Shown here: one piece after another, positions 54,302 to 63,350 of the stretch
How positions within the stretch are numbered: position 1 is the stretch's first letter
Layout of the letters: every line of letters starts with the position of its first letter
NCBI RefSeq assembly: GCF_010731715.1
Contig: NZ_AP022587.1
Span: forward strand, 4,526,001-4,590,000
Reading direction: 5' to 3'
DNA: 64,000 nucleotides
Source of the DNA: Mycobacterium stomatepiae
GTDB taxonomy: Bacteria > Actinomycetota > Actinomycetes > Mycobacteriales > Mycobacteriaceae
The notes under the pieces: model-generated
What the model saw: only the letters and a program-made list of their open reading frames with translations
Databases searched by the model: none
What the model was told of the DNA's origin: nothing
Made by a program: the position numbers and the translations under genes

Positions 54302-55062
54302 GTAGCAACGGCTTGCGCTGTGTGCCAAATCCTTTCGCGCGCCGCGCCGCCGCGTCGGAGTTTTCGGCTATAGAGAGCAACACATTTGCCAACAGTGCCG
54401 GCCGGGAAAGAAACGGCGAATGACCGCCGGGAATCTCGACGATGTCGGCGCCGAGTCGTTCCCGCGCCACTCGCCTGGACCACCGCGGCCCGACCATTCG
54501 GTCATCGGAGCAAATCACGGAAGTGCACTTCACCGAGGGGAATTCGTCGAGAGGGAATGCAACCTTGCCGGGATGGTGGGCTTGCGGGGCGAAGTCGATC
54601 GATCGCACCCTCGGCCGCGATGTCGTCGCAGTCCGCGAAGAGTATCTCCTTGGCGAGCCCGCGATGGACCCACGCTTGCGCCCCTTGCGCGTCGAATTCA
54701 CCCATCCCGGCCATCCAACCAAAATCGGACATACCGGTTTCGGTCGCGAACTGGTCCTGCAGACTTCTACCGAGAGCAGGAATCAAGGCGCATAGATACA
54801 CGACGTGTCGCACCGGACGACGAGCCGCGACCAGTGAGGCAGCGGAACCGTTCATCGAGTGCCCCACCACGATGACATCGTCATCGCGGCCGTCGATGGC
54901 GTCGCACACCAAGTCGGAGTAGGTGTTGAAATCGGCCGATCCATCCTGGGCCGGCAGATCCATTGCCACCACATCATGGCCGGCGGTCTCGAGTATTGGA
55001 GTCAACAACTCCCAACACCACGCACCGTGCCACCCGCCATGCACCAGTGCAAATGTTGTCAT
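54291..55062 (-). pseudogene. Alpha/beta hydrolase, frameshifted
   Basis: The N-terminal frame from ATG 55062 reads MTTFALVHGGWHGAWCWELL and VIVVGHSMNGSAASLVAARR (nucleophile elbow GHSMNG). It goes out of frame near 54583-54592 at a CCCC/GGGG run after GAIDRLRP. One base away it resumes as QAHHPGKVAFPLDEF and continues with VARERLGADIVEIPGGHSPF, which carries the catalytic histidine. The intact protein would be about 255 residues. Either a recent single-base lesion or a sequencing error. Confidence 0.82.
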
Positions 55063-55181
55063 CGCAGCCCTAGCTCCCGAGAAGCACGGATATGTAAGTG
55101 CCACAAAAAATTCTACGCTTCCGTAAATAACGGTGGTTCGCGTCGGAAGTTGGCATCGGCCGTTGTCTTCGCGAACACGCC

Positions 55182-56480
55182 ATGACGACGGCTTTCAAAA
55201 ATCGGTATGGTCATACCGAAATGCTGTTCGACCAGTGGGGATCCATGGCAGCAATTCGATCTCGCTCGTGCACAAGGGTTTTCGATGCGGGTTTGCCCAT
55301 CGTTCGTTATGGCGATCTCACCGACGCTGATGCGGCCCACCGTGTCATCGCCGCGGCTCGTGCCCAGGCTCCGATCGCCATCGGTTCCTATGGCCCCGAG
55401 GTACTGAGCTATGAGCTCGTCCGCACGGTGCTCCGCGACGACCGGTTCGCTACTGCCAAGGGTCTTGGACTCGACGCTCAAGGGATTACCTCGGGCCCTT
55501 TGTGGGAGAGGGCGAATACCAACATCCTCAGTCTCGACGGCGCCGAGCATCATCGGTTGCGCCGCTTGGTATCCAAGGCGTTCGGGCCCCGGGGTGCCGA
55601 GCGGTTGCGCTTGCCGATCGTCGACGTCATCAGCGGTCTGGTCGAATCGGTCGCCGCGCTGGGACACTGCGATGTTGTCTCCGACGTCACGCGTGGCTAT
55701 CCGACGCCGGTCGTCTGCGCGCTGCTGGGCGCGCCACCGGAGGACTGGCAGCTGTTCTCCGATTGGACCGACGAGATCACGAAAATCTTCGAGTGGAATG
55801 TCGCCGAGGACGGGCCGGCGATCTTGGCGGCATGGGATGAACTCGACGCGTATCTCGAGGACTTGATCGCACGGCGGTCCACATCACTGGCCGACGATCT
55901 GATCTCCGATCTGATTCGCGCCGAGGTCGAAGGCGACCGTCTCACCCACGGCGAGATCATCAAGCTGTGCGGCAGCCTGCTGCGCGCCGGGACCGACACC
56001 ACCCGCAACCAATTGGCCGCCGCGGTCCAGGCTTTAGCGGATCGCCCCGATCAGTGGGCGCTGCACGCTCGGCATCCCGAATTGGCCGGCATTGCGGTGC
56101 ATGAGCTGATGCGTTATTTCCCAATCAATTTCAGCGTTGTCCGCCGGGCTGCTGAGGACGTCGTGCTGGACGGGGTGCTGATTCCCGCAGGCACGCTGGT
56201 ATTCGCCAACACCGCCGCGGCCAACCGCGATCCGGACGTCTACCGCGACCCGCACCGGCTCGACATCACTCGGCAGGACCCGCCGGCCATGCTCACCTTC
56301 GGTGGCGGCGTGCACTACTGCCTCGGCGCTCACCTCGCGCGACTCGAACTGACCGAGGCGCTGCGGGTGATCACCCAACGCATGGCCAACCCGCGCCGCA
56401 GCGGCCCCGCGCGGTGGAACGCGATCAGGGGGATCACCGGTCCGACCACCCTGCCGGTGGAGTTCGACGTTCGTCAGTAG
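55182..56480 (+). CDS. Cytochrome P450 of unassigned family
   Basis: P450 of up to 432 residues. The I-helix is LLRAGTDTTRNQLAAAV, the K-helix ExxR lies in VHELMRYFPINFSVVRR, and the haem loop FGGGVHYCLGAHLAR has the axial Cys380. It is not CYP125 or CYP142 and is not in the M. tuberculosis island. The start is uncertain: ATG 55182, 55221 or 55245; the last gives 411 residues. No KstR box is seen in the 119-base promoter gap. It overlaps the convergent serine hydrolase pseudogene by seven bases. Confidence 0.88.
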   Translation: MTTAFKNRYGHTEMLFDQWGSMAAIRSRSCTRVFDAGLPIVRYGDLTDADAAHRVIAAARAQAPIAIGSYGPEVLSYELVRTVLRDDRFATAKGLGLDAQGITSGPLWERANTNILSLDGAEHHRLRRLVSKAFGPRGAERLRLPIVDVISGLVESVAALGHCDVVSDVTRGYPTPVVCALLGAPPEDWQLFSDWTDEITKIFEWNVAEDGPAILAAWDELDAYLEDLIARRSTSLADDLISDLIRAEVEGDRLTHGEIIKLCGSLLRAGTDTTRNQLAAAVQALADRPDQWALHARHPELAGIAVHELMRYFPINFSVVRRAAEDVVLDGVLIPAGTLVFANTAAANRDPDVYRDPHRLDITRQDPPAMLTFGGGVHYCLGAHLARLELTEALRVITQRMANPRRSGPARWNAIRGITGPTTLPVEFDVRQ

Positions 56481-57187
56481 CGGGCCAGCACGGGAAGCCG
56501 GCTGACGAGCCAGTCCGTCAATGTGTTGACGACCTCGACTCCGGTTTCAAAGCCGCCGTCGCGGACCTCGGCCGCCAATGCCACACCCCATTCCCCTGAA
56601 GGCGTGGGCAGGATCCCGAATTGCCGCACCAGGTATTCGCCGTCCGTGCCCGGACCCCAACCGCCTTTGGCCGCGGAGCCATTGGCGGCCAGACCCCACC
56701 GATGATCGGGCGTGAGGTCGGCCATTAGGTCGATCACGTCCGACGCGCCGGAGATCGACGGCAATTCCGCGGCGAACCGCGCTTGCCGCTGCAGAGTCCA
56801 CCGCGTCTGGCCAAATGCGGTGAAACCACGCCGAAGCCGCCGCGATTCGACCACCGTCGCGGTGTCCCCACCCTCGGCAACGACGCCCTGGACCTGGCGC
56901 GCCGCGTCGCCCGGTTCGCCCAGCAGCGACCACAACTGTTCGGATGCGCGATTGTCGGATTCGGTGATGGCCTTGACGGCCAGTTCTTTCGCATTCAGCT
57001 AATCGCTGCGCAACGCCGCGATCGCCAGGGGCACTTTGATCGTCGACCAGGCGACGCCCGACCACCACCGGCCCAGTGAATAGGTCCGGTCCGGGCGGGC
57101 GATCGCTACGCCAATGTTGGCCGGTACCACGTCGGAAAGCTGTTCAAAGCTCGCTTCCAGCGCAAGCTCCAGGGGCCGCGACGTCAT
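56474..57187 (-). pseudogene. Class A beta-lactamase-like serine hydrolase with premature amber codon
   Basis: The reading frame keeps all three penicillin-recognising motifs: SxxK in WSTIKVPLAIA, SDN in AITESDNRASEQL, and KGG in AAKGGWGPG. A single TAG at 56999-57001 interrupts the same frame between the first and second motif (after IAALRSD, before LNAKELAVKA). Without it the protein would be about 237 residues, with no obvious signal peptide. It starts four bases after fadD17. A CAG to TAG change would explain it. Translation should stop after about 62 residues. Confidence 0.85.
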
Positions 57188-57191
57188 CGGG

Positions 57192-58700
57192 CTACCGGGG
57201 TATCGGCCATACCCGATCATGACAGTCGATACCTTCGGCCGCCAACTGGCGCTTGAGCACCTTGAATGTCACTGTCCGCGGGAGCTCCGCGCTGATCCTG
57301 ACGTACGACGGCCATTGCTTGGGCCCGAGGTCCGGCTGCTCGGCCAGGAATGCCCGAAATTTCTCGGCATCGAACTGGCTGCCCTGTGTCATCACCAATG
57401 CGGCCATCACCTGGTCGCCGACCACGGGGTCCGGGACCGGGTACACGGCGACCTCCGCCACGTCGGGGTGACGCAACAGCACCCGTTCGATCGGGGCGGC
57501 GCCGAGGTTCTCGCCGTCGACTCGCATCCAATCGCCAAGCCGCCCAGCGAAGTATGCGTATCCGTCCTCGTCGCGATAGGCGAGGTCTCCACTGTGGTAG
57601 ACCCCGCCGGCCATTCGCTCGGCCTCGGCGGCCGCGTCGTTGTAGTAACCCTCGAAACGACCTGGCCCGCTGGTGTTTACCAGCTCGCCAACGATTCCTA
57701 CCGCGCAGGGCCGGCCGGTCTCGGGGTCGACGATGTCCAGCCCTTCGGTCAGCGGCCCCAGCGCGCCCGGCGGTGTATCGGGGGTGCGGGCGATCGCGAC
57801 CCCGCCTTCGGTCGAGCCGAATCCGTCCTGGACGGCGCAGCCGAAGCGGCGGCCGAACCGCTCGATGTCGGCGGGAACCCCCTCGTTGCCGTAGACCGCC
57901 CGCAGCGGGTTGTCCGCGTCGTCGGGTTGCTCCGGCGTGGCCAGCACATAGGACAGCGGCTTGCCCACGTAGTTCGCGTAGGTCGCGCCGTAGCGACGCA
58001 CATCCGGCAAGAACCCGGACGCAGAGAATTTGCGCCGCAACGTCATTGATCCCTGGCACGCCGCCGCCACCGCCCAGCCGACCAGAACCGCGTTGGAATG
58101 AAACAACGGCATCGATATGTAGCAGACGTCGTCGTGACCGAGGTCGAACCGCTGAGACATCGTCGTCCCGGCGATCGCGACCTTGCCGTGACTGCACTTC
58201 ACCGCCTTCGGCTCGCCGCTGGTACCCGACGTGAAGATCAGCATGAAAAGGTCTTCGGCCGACGCGGACTGGAAACTCAACTCGGCGGTGCGATGTGCGT
58301 CGACCTCGGCGGCCCATTGCGCCGAATCGACGTTGAGGTGATCGATATCGTCAAGTGTTGCAGCGGATTTCGAGTCGGCCAGGACGAGCTGGCAGTCGGC
58401 TCGGCTGATGTCGCGAGCCAGTGCTTCGCCGCGGCGCACCGGGTTGAGGCCGACGGGCACAATTCCCGACATCCCGGCCGCCGCCAACATCGCGGAGAAG
58501 AACGGGGTGTTTTCCAGCAGCACGCCGACATGCGGTGGCCGGTTCGGGTCGAGACGTTCGCGCATTGTGGCGGCGATCGCGGCCCCGTGCTGCAAGTGAT
58601 CGCGCCAGCTGGTGAACGACTCCTCGAAGTAGACGCCTCGATCTTCGACCTCGGCCAGCGGCACCAGCAGTTTGGTGACCGTCGGGTCGGTCGGAATCAC
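57192..58700 (-). CDS. fadD17: Steroid acyl-CoA ligase FadD17
   Basis: 502 residues, the same as Rv3506. It has the P-loop MLIFTSGTSGEPKAVKCSH, DGFGSTEGGVAIARTP, YHSGDLAYRDEDGYAYFAGR, and a C-terminal TFKVLKRQLAAEG. FadD17 activates C24 sterol side-chain acids (C5 side chain). GTG at 58700 lies four bases after the fadE27 stop and fits the expected length exactly. Part of the fadE26-fadE27-fadD17 operon. Confidence 0.92.
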   Translation of the reverse strand: MIPTDPTVTKLLVPLAEVEDRGVYFEESFTSWRDHLQHGAAIAATMRERLDPNRPPHVGVLLENTPFFSAMLAAAGMSGIVPVGLNPVRRGEALARDISRADCQLVLADSKSAATLDDIDHLNVDSAQWAAEVDAHRTAELSFQSASAEDLFMLIFTSGTSGEPKAVKCSHGKVAIAGTTMSQRFDLGHDDVCYISMPLFHSNAVLVGWAVAAACQGSMTLRRKFSASGFLPDVRRYGATYANYVGKPLSYVLATPEQPDDADNPLRAVYGNEGVPADIERFGRRFGCAVQDGFGSTEGGVAIARTPDTPPGALGPLTEGLDIVDPETGRPCAVGIVGELVNTSGPGRFEGYYNDAAAEAERMAGGVYHSGDLAYRDEDGYAYFAGRLGDWMRVDGENLGAAPIERVLLRHPDVAEVAVYPVPDPVVGDQVMAALVMTQGSQFDAEKFRAFLAEQPDLGPKQWPSYVRISAELPRTVTFKVLKRQLAAEGIDCHDRVWPIPR

Positions 58701-58704
58701 GAAG

Positions 58705-59802
58705 CTAGGCAGGAGTTTCAGCCAGTTCGCGGCCGATCTTGCGCAGCTGGCCGGTGGCACCGCCGAGCGCGAATTCGGCCTCCTTGGCCGCCAGGAAGTA
58801 ACGGTGTGCCGGGTGATCGGTGTCGACACCGACGCCCCCGTGCACGTGCACGATGGTGTGCGCGACCCGATGGCCGGCGTCAGCTGCCCAGAACGCCGCA
58901 CTGGCCACGTCCATCTCGGCGGGGATGTCTTCGGAGACCTTCCACGCCGCCTGGGTGAGCGTCAACCGCAGCCCCTTGACGTCGATGTAGCCGTCGGCGA
59001 GCCGCTGCGACACCGCTTGGAAGCTGCCAATCGGGCGGTCGAATTGTTCACGCTCGCGGGCGTATTCGGCCGTCATCTGCAGACCGCGATCGAGCACCCC
59101 GAGCTGGTATGCGGCACGGCCCAGCGTTCCGAGCGTGCCGAGCCAGGCGACGACTTCACTTCCGCCGACCTTGCGCCCATCGTCGGTCGCGACGCCGTCG
59201 AGCGCCAGCTGCCCGACACTGTTCTTCCCGGTCGTCGTCAGGGTGGTCACGCTGACACCGGAGTCTTCGGCGCTGACCAGGAAAACAGCTGTGCCGGAAT
59301 CGGTTTCGGCGGGAACCAGGAACGCGTCCGCGACGGGGCCAAAGAAGACCTGCGTGCGGGTACCGGTCAGCTTGTAGCCGTCGCCGGCGCGGGTGGCCTG
59401 CACGGGCCCCTCACCCATCTCGCCGTCCAGGGCGACCGCAAGGATCTTCTCGCCCTTGACGGCCGGTACTCCCCAGTTCTGCTGCAGTTCCTCGGAGCCG
59501 AACCGCGCCAGCACTCCGGCACCCAGCATCACCGATTCCAGGTACGGCACGGCGGCCAGCTGGCGGCCCAGCGCAACCAGGATCGCGACCTGCTCGAGCG
59601 CACCGAAACCGTCGCCGCCCAGCGCGGACGCCGATGCACTGGTCAGGATGTCCGCGTCGACCAGCTTCTGCCATAGGCCCCGGTCGAATCGTTGCTCGAG
59701 CCCGTCGAGTTCGCGTTGGTGCTCCGGTGTGCAGACCGAGTCCACGATCGTAGTGACCAGGCCGCCGAGGTCATTCGCCGCTTCGGTTGTCGTGAAATCC
59801 AT
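58705..59802 (-). CDS. fadE27: Acyl-CoA dehydrogenase subunit FadE27 (ChsE5)
   Basis: ACAD-like subunit of 365 residues (373 in Rv3505). C-terminal landmarks are EREQFDRPIGSFQAVSQRLA and VHVHGGVGVDTDHPAHRYFL. It pairs with FadE26 as ChsE4-ChsE5, dehydrogenating the full-length (C26) cholesterol side-chain CoA ester in the first cycle. ATG at 59802, 28 bases after the fadE26 stop. Confidence 0.92.
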   Translation of the reverse strand: MDFTTTEAANDLGGLVTTIVDSVCTPEHQRELDGLEQRFDRGLWQKLVDADILTSASASALGGDGFGALEQVAILVALGRQLAAVPYLESVMLGAGVLARFGSEELQQNWGVPAVKGEKILAVALDGEMGEGPVQATRAGDGYKLTGTRTQVFFGPVADAFLVPAETDSGTAVFLVSAEDSGVSVTTLTTTGKNSVGQLALDGVATDDGRKVGGSEVVAWLGTLGTLGRAAYQLGVLDRGLQMTAEYAREREQFDRPIGSFQAVSQRLADGYIDVKGLRLTLTQAAWKVSEDIPAEMDVASAAFWAADAGHRVAHTIVHVHGGVGVDTDHPAHRYFLAAKEAEFALGGATGQLRKIGRELAETPA

Positions 59803-59830
59803 GTTCGTCCTTCTCGATGCTCAGCGGTAT

Positions 59831-61009
59831 TTAGCGGTTTCGAGGCAGGCCGAGGGCGACCATGCCGATGATGTCGCGCTGTACCTCGTTGGTGCCGCCG
59901 CCGAAGGTCAGGATCAGGCATGCCCGGTGCATCCGCTCCACCCGGCCTGCCAGCTTCGCGCCCGGCGAATCCTGACGCACCGTCGCCGCGGTACCCAGGA
60001 CCTCCATCAGCAGCCGGTAGGCCTCGGTGGCCAGCTCGGTGCCGTACACCTTCGCCGCCGACGCATCCGCCGGCCCCAGGTCGTGCCCTTCCGCCGATGC
60101 CAGTTCCCAGTTGATCAGCTTGAGGACTTCGGCCTTGGCGTGCACGCGAGCCAGGTTCAGCTGGACCCACTCGGAGTCGATCAGCCGGGTACCGCCGTCG
60201 TCCTTGGTGTTCTGCGCCCATTCGCGAACCTCGCGCAGCGCCAGGAAGATCGGCTGCGGGGACACCAGCGCGACCCGCTCGTGGTTGAGCTGGTTGGTCA
60301 CCAGCTTCCAGCCGCCGTTCTCCTCACCGATCAGGTTGGTCACCGGCACCCGCACGTCGGAGTAATAGGTGGCGCTGGTGTCCACACCGGCCATGGTGTG
60401 CACGGGCGTCCACGAGAAACCCTCTGCAGTCGTCGGCACCGCGATCATCGAAATTCCGCGGTGCTTCTTGGCTTCGGGGTTGGTACGTACGGCCAGCCAG
60501 ACCCAGTCCGCGTAAGCAATCAGGCTGGTCCACATCTTCTGGCCGTTGATGACGTAGTCGTCGCCGTCCCGGACCGCCGTGGTGCGCAGGTTGGCCAGGT
60601 CGGTGCCGGCGCCGGGCTCGGAGTAACCGATCGAGAAGTGCAGCTCTCCGGCCGCGATCTTGGGCAGGAAGAACTTCTTCTGCTCTTCGGTGCCGAACGC
60701 CATGATCGTCGGCGCCACGCTGTTGATCGTCAGGAACGGCACCGGCACGCCGGCGATCGCGGCCTCGTCGGTGAAGATCAGCGAGTCCATCGGGGAGCGG
60801 TCCTGGCCGCCGTATTCCTTGGGCCAGTTCAGGGTGAGCCACCCGTCTTTGCCCATCTGAGCGACGGTGTCGCGATAGGCGGTGCCCGTCCCGACCTCGC
60901 CCTGTGTCGAGTGCAGCGCCTCGCGTCGCTCCGGCGTCATGAGCGCGGTGAAGTACGACCGCAGCTCGCGACGCAGCTCCTCCTGTTCAGGGGTGTAACT
61001 GATGCGCAT
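59831..61009 (-). CDS. fadE26: Acyl-CoA dehydrogenase subunit FadE26 (ChsE4)
   Basis: ACAD of 392 residues (400 in Rv3504): GYSEPGAGTDLANLRTTAVR, NGQKMWTSLIAYADWVWLAV, and C-terminal TFGGGTNEVQRDIIGMVALG. FAD-site-bearing partner of FadE27. ATG at 61009 gives MRISYTPEQEELRRELRSYF, the usual start. The KstR box at 61079-61092 lies between this gene and divergent fdxD. Head of the fadE26-fadE27-fadD17 operon. Confidence 0.93.
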   Translation of the reverse strand: MRISYTPEQEELRRELRSYFTALMTPERREALHSTQGEVGTGTAYRDTVAQMGKDGWLTLNWPKEYGGQDRSPMDSLIFTDEAAIAGVPVPFLTINSVAPTIMAFGTEEQKKFFLPKIAAGELHFSIGYSEPGAGTDLANLRTTAVRDGDDYVINGQKMWTSLIAYADWVWLAVRTNPEAKKHRGISMIAVPTTAEGFSWTPVHTMAGVDTSATYYSDVRVPVTNLIGEENGGWKLVTNQLNHERVALVSPQPIFLALREVREWAQNTKDDGGTRLIDSEWVQLNLARVHAKAEVLKLINWELASAEGHDLGPADASAAKVYGTELATEAYRLLMEVLGTAATVRQDSPGAKLAGRVERMHRACLILTFGGGTNEVQRDIIGMVALGLPRNR

Positions 61010-61078
61010 TCTGGCCGTCCTTTTGTTTAACGTGACAAGCGGCTGATCGACCAACGGCTACCCGTTCGCCTTCCCGGT

Positions 61079-61092
61079 TGTAACACGTTCTA
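61079..61092. promoter_or_regulatory. KstR operator (fadE26 / fdxD)
   Basis: TGTAACACGTTCTA fits TnnAACnnGTTnnA and is identical to the box before fadD19 (49469). It lies in the 190-base gap between divergent fadE26 and fdxD. Confidence 0.88.
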
Positions 61093-61199
61093 GTCTTGGA
61101 ATCCAGCGACCGTTTCCTAAGACGCACCTGAGCCCTATGGTGGAGCTACATTCTGATGGGACATGGGCGAGATCCAGGCCAGCTTTCAAGGAGGATGCC

Positions 61200-61391
61200 G
61201 TGCGGGTGATCGTGGATCGTGACCGGTGCGAGGGCAACGCGGTGTGCTTGGGAATCGCGCCGGATATCTTCGACCTGGACGACGAGGATTACGCCGTCGT
61301 GAAGATTGATCCGATTCCATCCGATCAAGAAGATCTCGCCGAGCAGTCGATCGCCGAGTGCCCGCGCGCGGCGTTGCTGCGCCAGGACTAG
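61200..61391 (+). CDS. fdxD: 3Fe-4S ferredoxin FdxD
   Basis: 63-residue ferredoxin, the same as Rv3503c. The cluster cysteines are in CEGNAVC (C-x5-C) and the later ECPRAAL; the position of the fourth cluster ligand in the first motif is Asn, as expected of the atypical mycobacterial ferredoxins. It donates electrons to P450s, probably CYP125 and CYP142 in this regulon. GTG at 61200 has an AAGGAGG at 61188-61194; an upstream in-frame ATG at 61137 lacks support. hsd4A follows after 35 bases. Confidence 0.92.
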   Translation: MRVIVDRDRCEGNAVCLGIAPDIFDLDDEDYAVVKIDPIPSDQEDLAEQSIAECPRAALLRQD

Positions 61392-61426
61392 CGACGAGCG
61401 ACCCGAAAACTAGAGGTATTCATAAA

Positions 61427-62341
61427 TTGACTAGCAGCACGAACGCGACCGATCTATCCGGAAAGGTCGCGGTGGTGACCGGTGCGGCCGCGGGACTTGG
61501 GCGCGCCGAAGCGCTCGGCCTGGCTCGGCTGGGCGCCACCGTCGTCGTCAACGACATCGCCGCCGCGCTGGACGCCTCGGACGTCATCGACGAGATCAGC
61601 GCCGCGGGTTCCAAGGCCGTCGCGGTGTCCGGTGACATCAGCCAGCGTTCGACGGCCGACGAATTGGTCTCCTGCGCCGACGGGCTCGGCGGACTCGACA
61701 TCGTGGTCAACAACGCCGGCATCACCCGCGACCGGATGCTGTTCAACATGTCCGACGAGGAATGGGACCAGGTCATCGCCGTGCATCTGCGCGGGCATTT
61801 CCTGCTCACCCGCAACGCCGCGACCTACTGGCGCAGCCGGGCCAAGGATGCCGGGGGATCGATCTTCGGCCGGATCGTCAACACCGCCTCCGAGGCCGGA
61901 CTGGTGGGCCCGGTGGGCCAGGCCAACTACGGCGCCGCCAAGGCGGGGATCATCTCGCTCACCCTGACGGCCGCGCGGGCGCTGGGCCGCTACGGGGTGT
62001 GCGCCAACGCGATCTGCCCACGCGCGCGCACCGCGATGACGGCGGACGTATTCGGCAGCGCACCGGATATAGAGGAAGGCGGCGTCGACCCGCTGTCGCC
62101 TGAACACGTGGTGAACCTGGTGCAGTTCCTGTCGTCTCCGGCTGCCGCGGAGGTTAACGGCCAGGTGTTCATTGTTTACGGACCTCAGGTGACATTGGTC
62201 TCAGCTCCGACCGCCGAGCACAGGTTCACTGCGGACGGCGCGGCGTGGGAGTCGGCTCAACTGAGCAGCACATTGCGCGACTACTTTGCTGGTCGGGATC
62301 CGGAACGTAACTTTTCCGCGACCGCTTTAATGGAACAATAG
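61427..62341 (+). CDS. hsd4A: 3-hydroxyacyl-CoA dehydrogenase Hsd4A (ChsB1)
   Basis: SDR of about 304 residues of the HSD17B4 type. It has TGAAAGLGRAEALGLARLGA, NNAGITRDRMLFNMSDEEWD, and the catalytic Tyr168/Lys172 in NYGAAKAG. It oxidises the 3-hydroxyacyl-CoA of the sterol side chain during beta-oxidation (Rv3502c). TTG at 61427 with AGAGG upstream is the most plausible start; the reading frame extends back into fdxD but without a good initiation site. It precedes the mce4 operon. Confidence 0.88.
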   Translation: MTSSTNATDLSGKVAVVTGAAAGLGRAEALGLARLGATVVVNDIAAALDASDVIDEISAAGSKAVAVSGDISQRSTADELVSCADGLGGLDIVVNNAGITRDRMLFNMSDEEWDQVIAVHLRGHFLLTRNAATYWRSRAKDAGGSIFGRIVNTASEAGLVGPVGQANYGAAKAGIISLTLTAARALGRYGVCANAICPRARTAMTADVFGSAPDIEEGGVDPLSPEHVVNLVQFLSSPAAAEVNGQVFIVYGPQVTLVSAPTAEHRFTADGAAWESAQLSSTLRDYFAGRDPERNFSATALMEQ

Positions 62342-62378
62342 CGGCGGCAGAACTTTTTCTCCGGACGGAATCAGCTAG

Positions 62379-62392
62379 TAGAACGTGTGTCA
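62379..62392. promoter_or_regulatory. Degenerate KstR-like site before mce4
   Basis: TAGAACGTGTGTCA keeps the left half (TnnAAC) and the final A of the KstR palindrome but has GTG in place of GTT. It lies 187 bases upstream of yrbE4A. It may be weak or non-functional. Confidence 0.4.
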
Positions 62393-62458
62393 GATTGTCA
62401 ATGGCATAAGGGCGCTGACCAGGACAAATCAACGCATTATCCAGAGATAACCTGTTCA

Positions 62459-62489
62459 TTGACACGGTGAACTTCTTCTGGGTTAATAT
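62459..62489 (+). promoter_or_regulatory. Putative sigma-A-type promoter for mce4 (yrbE4A)
   Basis: TTGACA at 62459-62464 and TAATAT at 62484-62489 with a 19-base spacer (slightly long). It sits in the 237-base gap between hsd4A and yrbE4A, about 90 bases upstream of the TTG start. Found by eye. Confidence 0.45.
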
Positions 62490-62578
62490 GATCCGGCTCA
62501 CACGGAGCCGGCCGCGATGAACGACGACGCAAAGGTGACGCATAGGCTTCGCCGTGAGCAGCAAAGGGGGGTGCCGCG

Positions 62579-63343
62579 TTGATCGAACAGCTTGCGGTTC
62601 CGGCCCGCGCTGTCGGCGGGTTTTTCGAGATGATGATCGACACGGCCCGTGCTTCTTTCCGACGACCGTTTCAAGGCCGCGAGTTTTTGGATCAGACGTG
62701 GATGATCGCGCGCGTGTCGCTGGTCCCGACGCTGTTGGTGTCGATCCCATTCACGGTCCTGGTGGCATTCACCCTCAATATCCTGCTCCGCGAGATCGGT
62801 GCGGCCGATTTGTCAGGCGCCGGAACGGCATTCGGCACCATCACCCAGCTGGGCCCGGTGGTGACCGTGCTCGTCGTCGCCGGTGCGGGCGCCACCGCGA
62901 TCTGTGCGGACCTCGGCGCGCGCACCATCCGTGAGGAAATCGATGCGATGCGGGTGCTCGGCATCGACCCGATCCACCGGCTGGTGGTGCCCCGCGTTCT
63001 GGCGTCGACCGTTGTCGCGCTGCTGCTGAACGGTTTGGTGTGCGCCATCGGTTTATCCGGTGGCTATGTTTTCTCTGTCTTCCTCCAGGGCGTCAACCCC
63101 GGCGCGTTCATCAACGGGTTGACCGTGTTGACCGGATTGCGTGAGTTGGTGCTCGCCGAAGTCAAGGCGCTGCTGTTCGGCGTGATGGCCGGCCTCGTCG
63201 GCTGCTACCGCGGCCTCACCGTCAAAGGTGGGCCGAAGGGCGTCGGCAACGCGGTCAACGAAACCGTCGTCTACGCATTCATCTGTCTGTTCGTCATCAA
63301 CGTGGTGATGACGGCCATCGGCGTGCGGTTCTCGACGAAGTGA
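62579..63343 (+). CDS. yrbE4A: Mce4 permease subunit YrbE4A
   Basis: Integral membrane MlaE/YrbE-family protein of 254 residues, the same as Rv3501c. Membrane segments are readable at about 45-70 (RVSLVPTLLVSIPFTVLVAF), 88-115, 145-175 and 225-250. The conserved loop REEIDAMRVLGIDPIHRLVVP carries the EExDA motif that contacts the ATPase. With YrbE4B and the Mce4A-F proteins it forms the cholesterol importer. It starts with TTG at 62579. Confidence 0.93.
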   Translation: MIEQLAVPARAVGGFFEMMIDTARASFRRPFQGREFLDQTWMIARVSLVPTLLVSIPFTVLVAFTLNILLREIGAADLSGAGTAFGTITQLGPVVTVLVVAGAGATAICADLGARTIREEIDAMRVLGIDPIHRLVVPRVLASTVVALLLNGLVCAIGLSGGYVFSVFLQGVNPGAFINGLTVLTGLRELVLAEVKALLFGVMAGLVGCYRGLTVKGGPKGVGNAVNETVVYAFICLFVINVVMTAIGVRFSTK

Positions 63344-63350
63344 GCACGCG

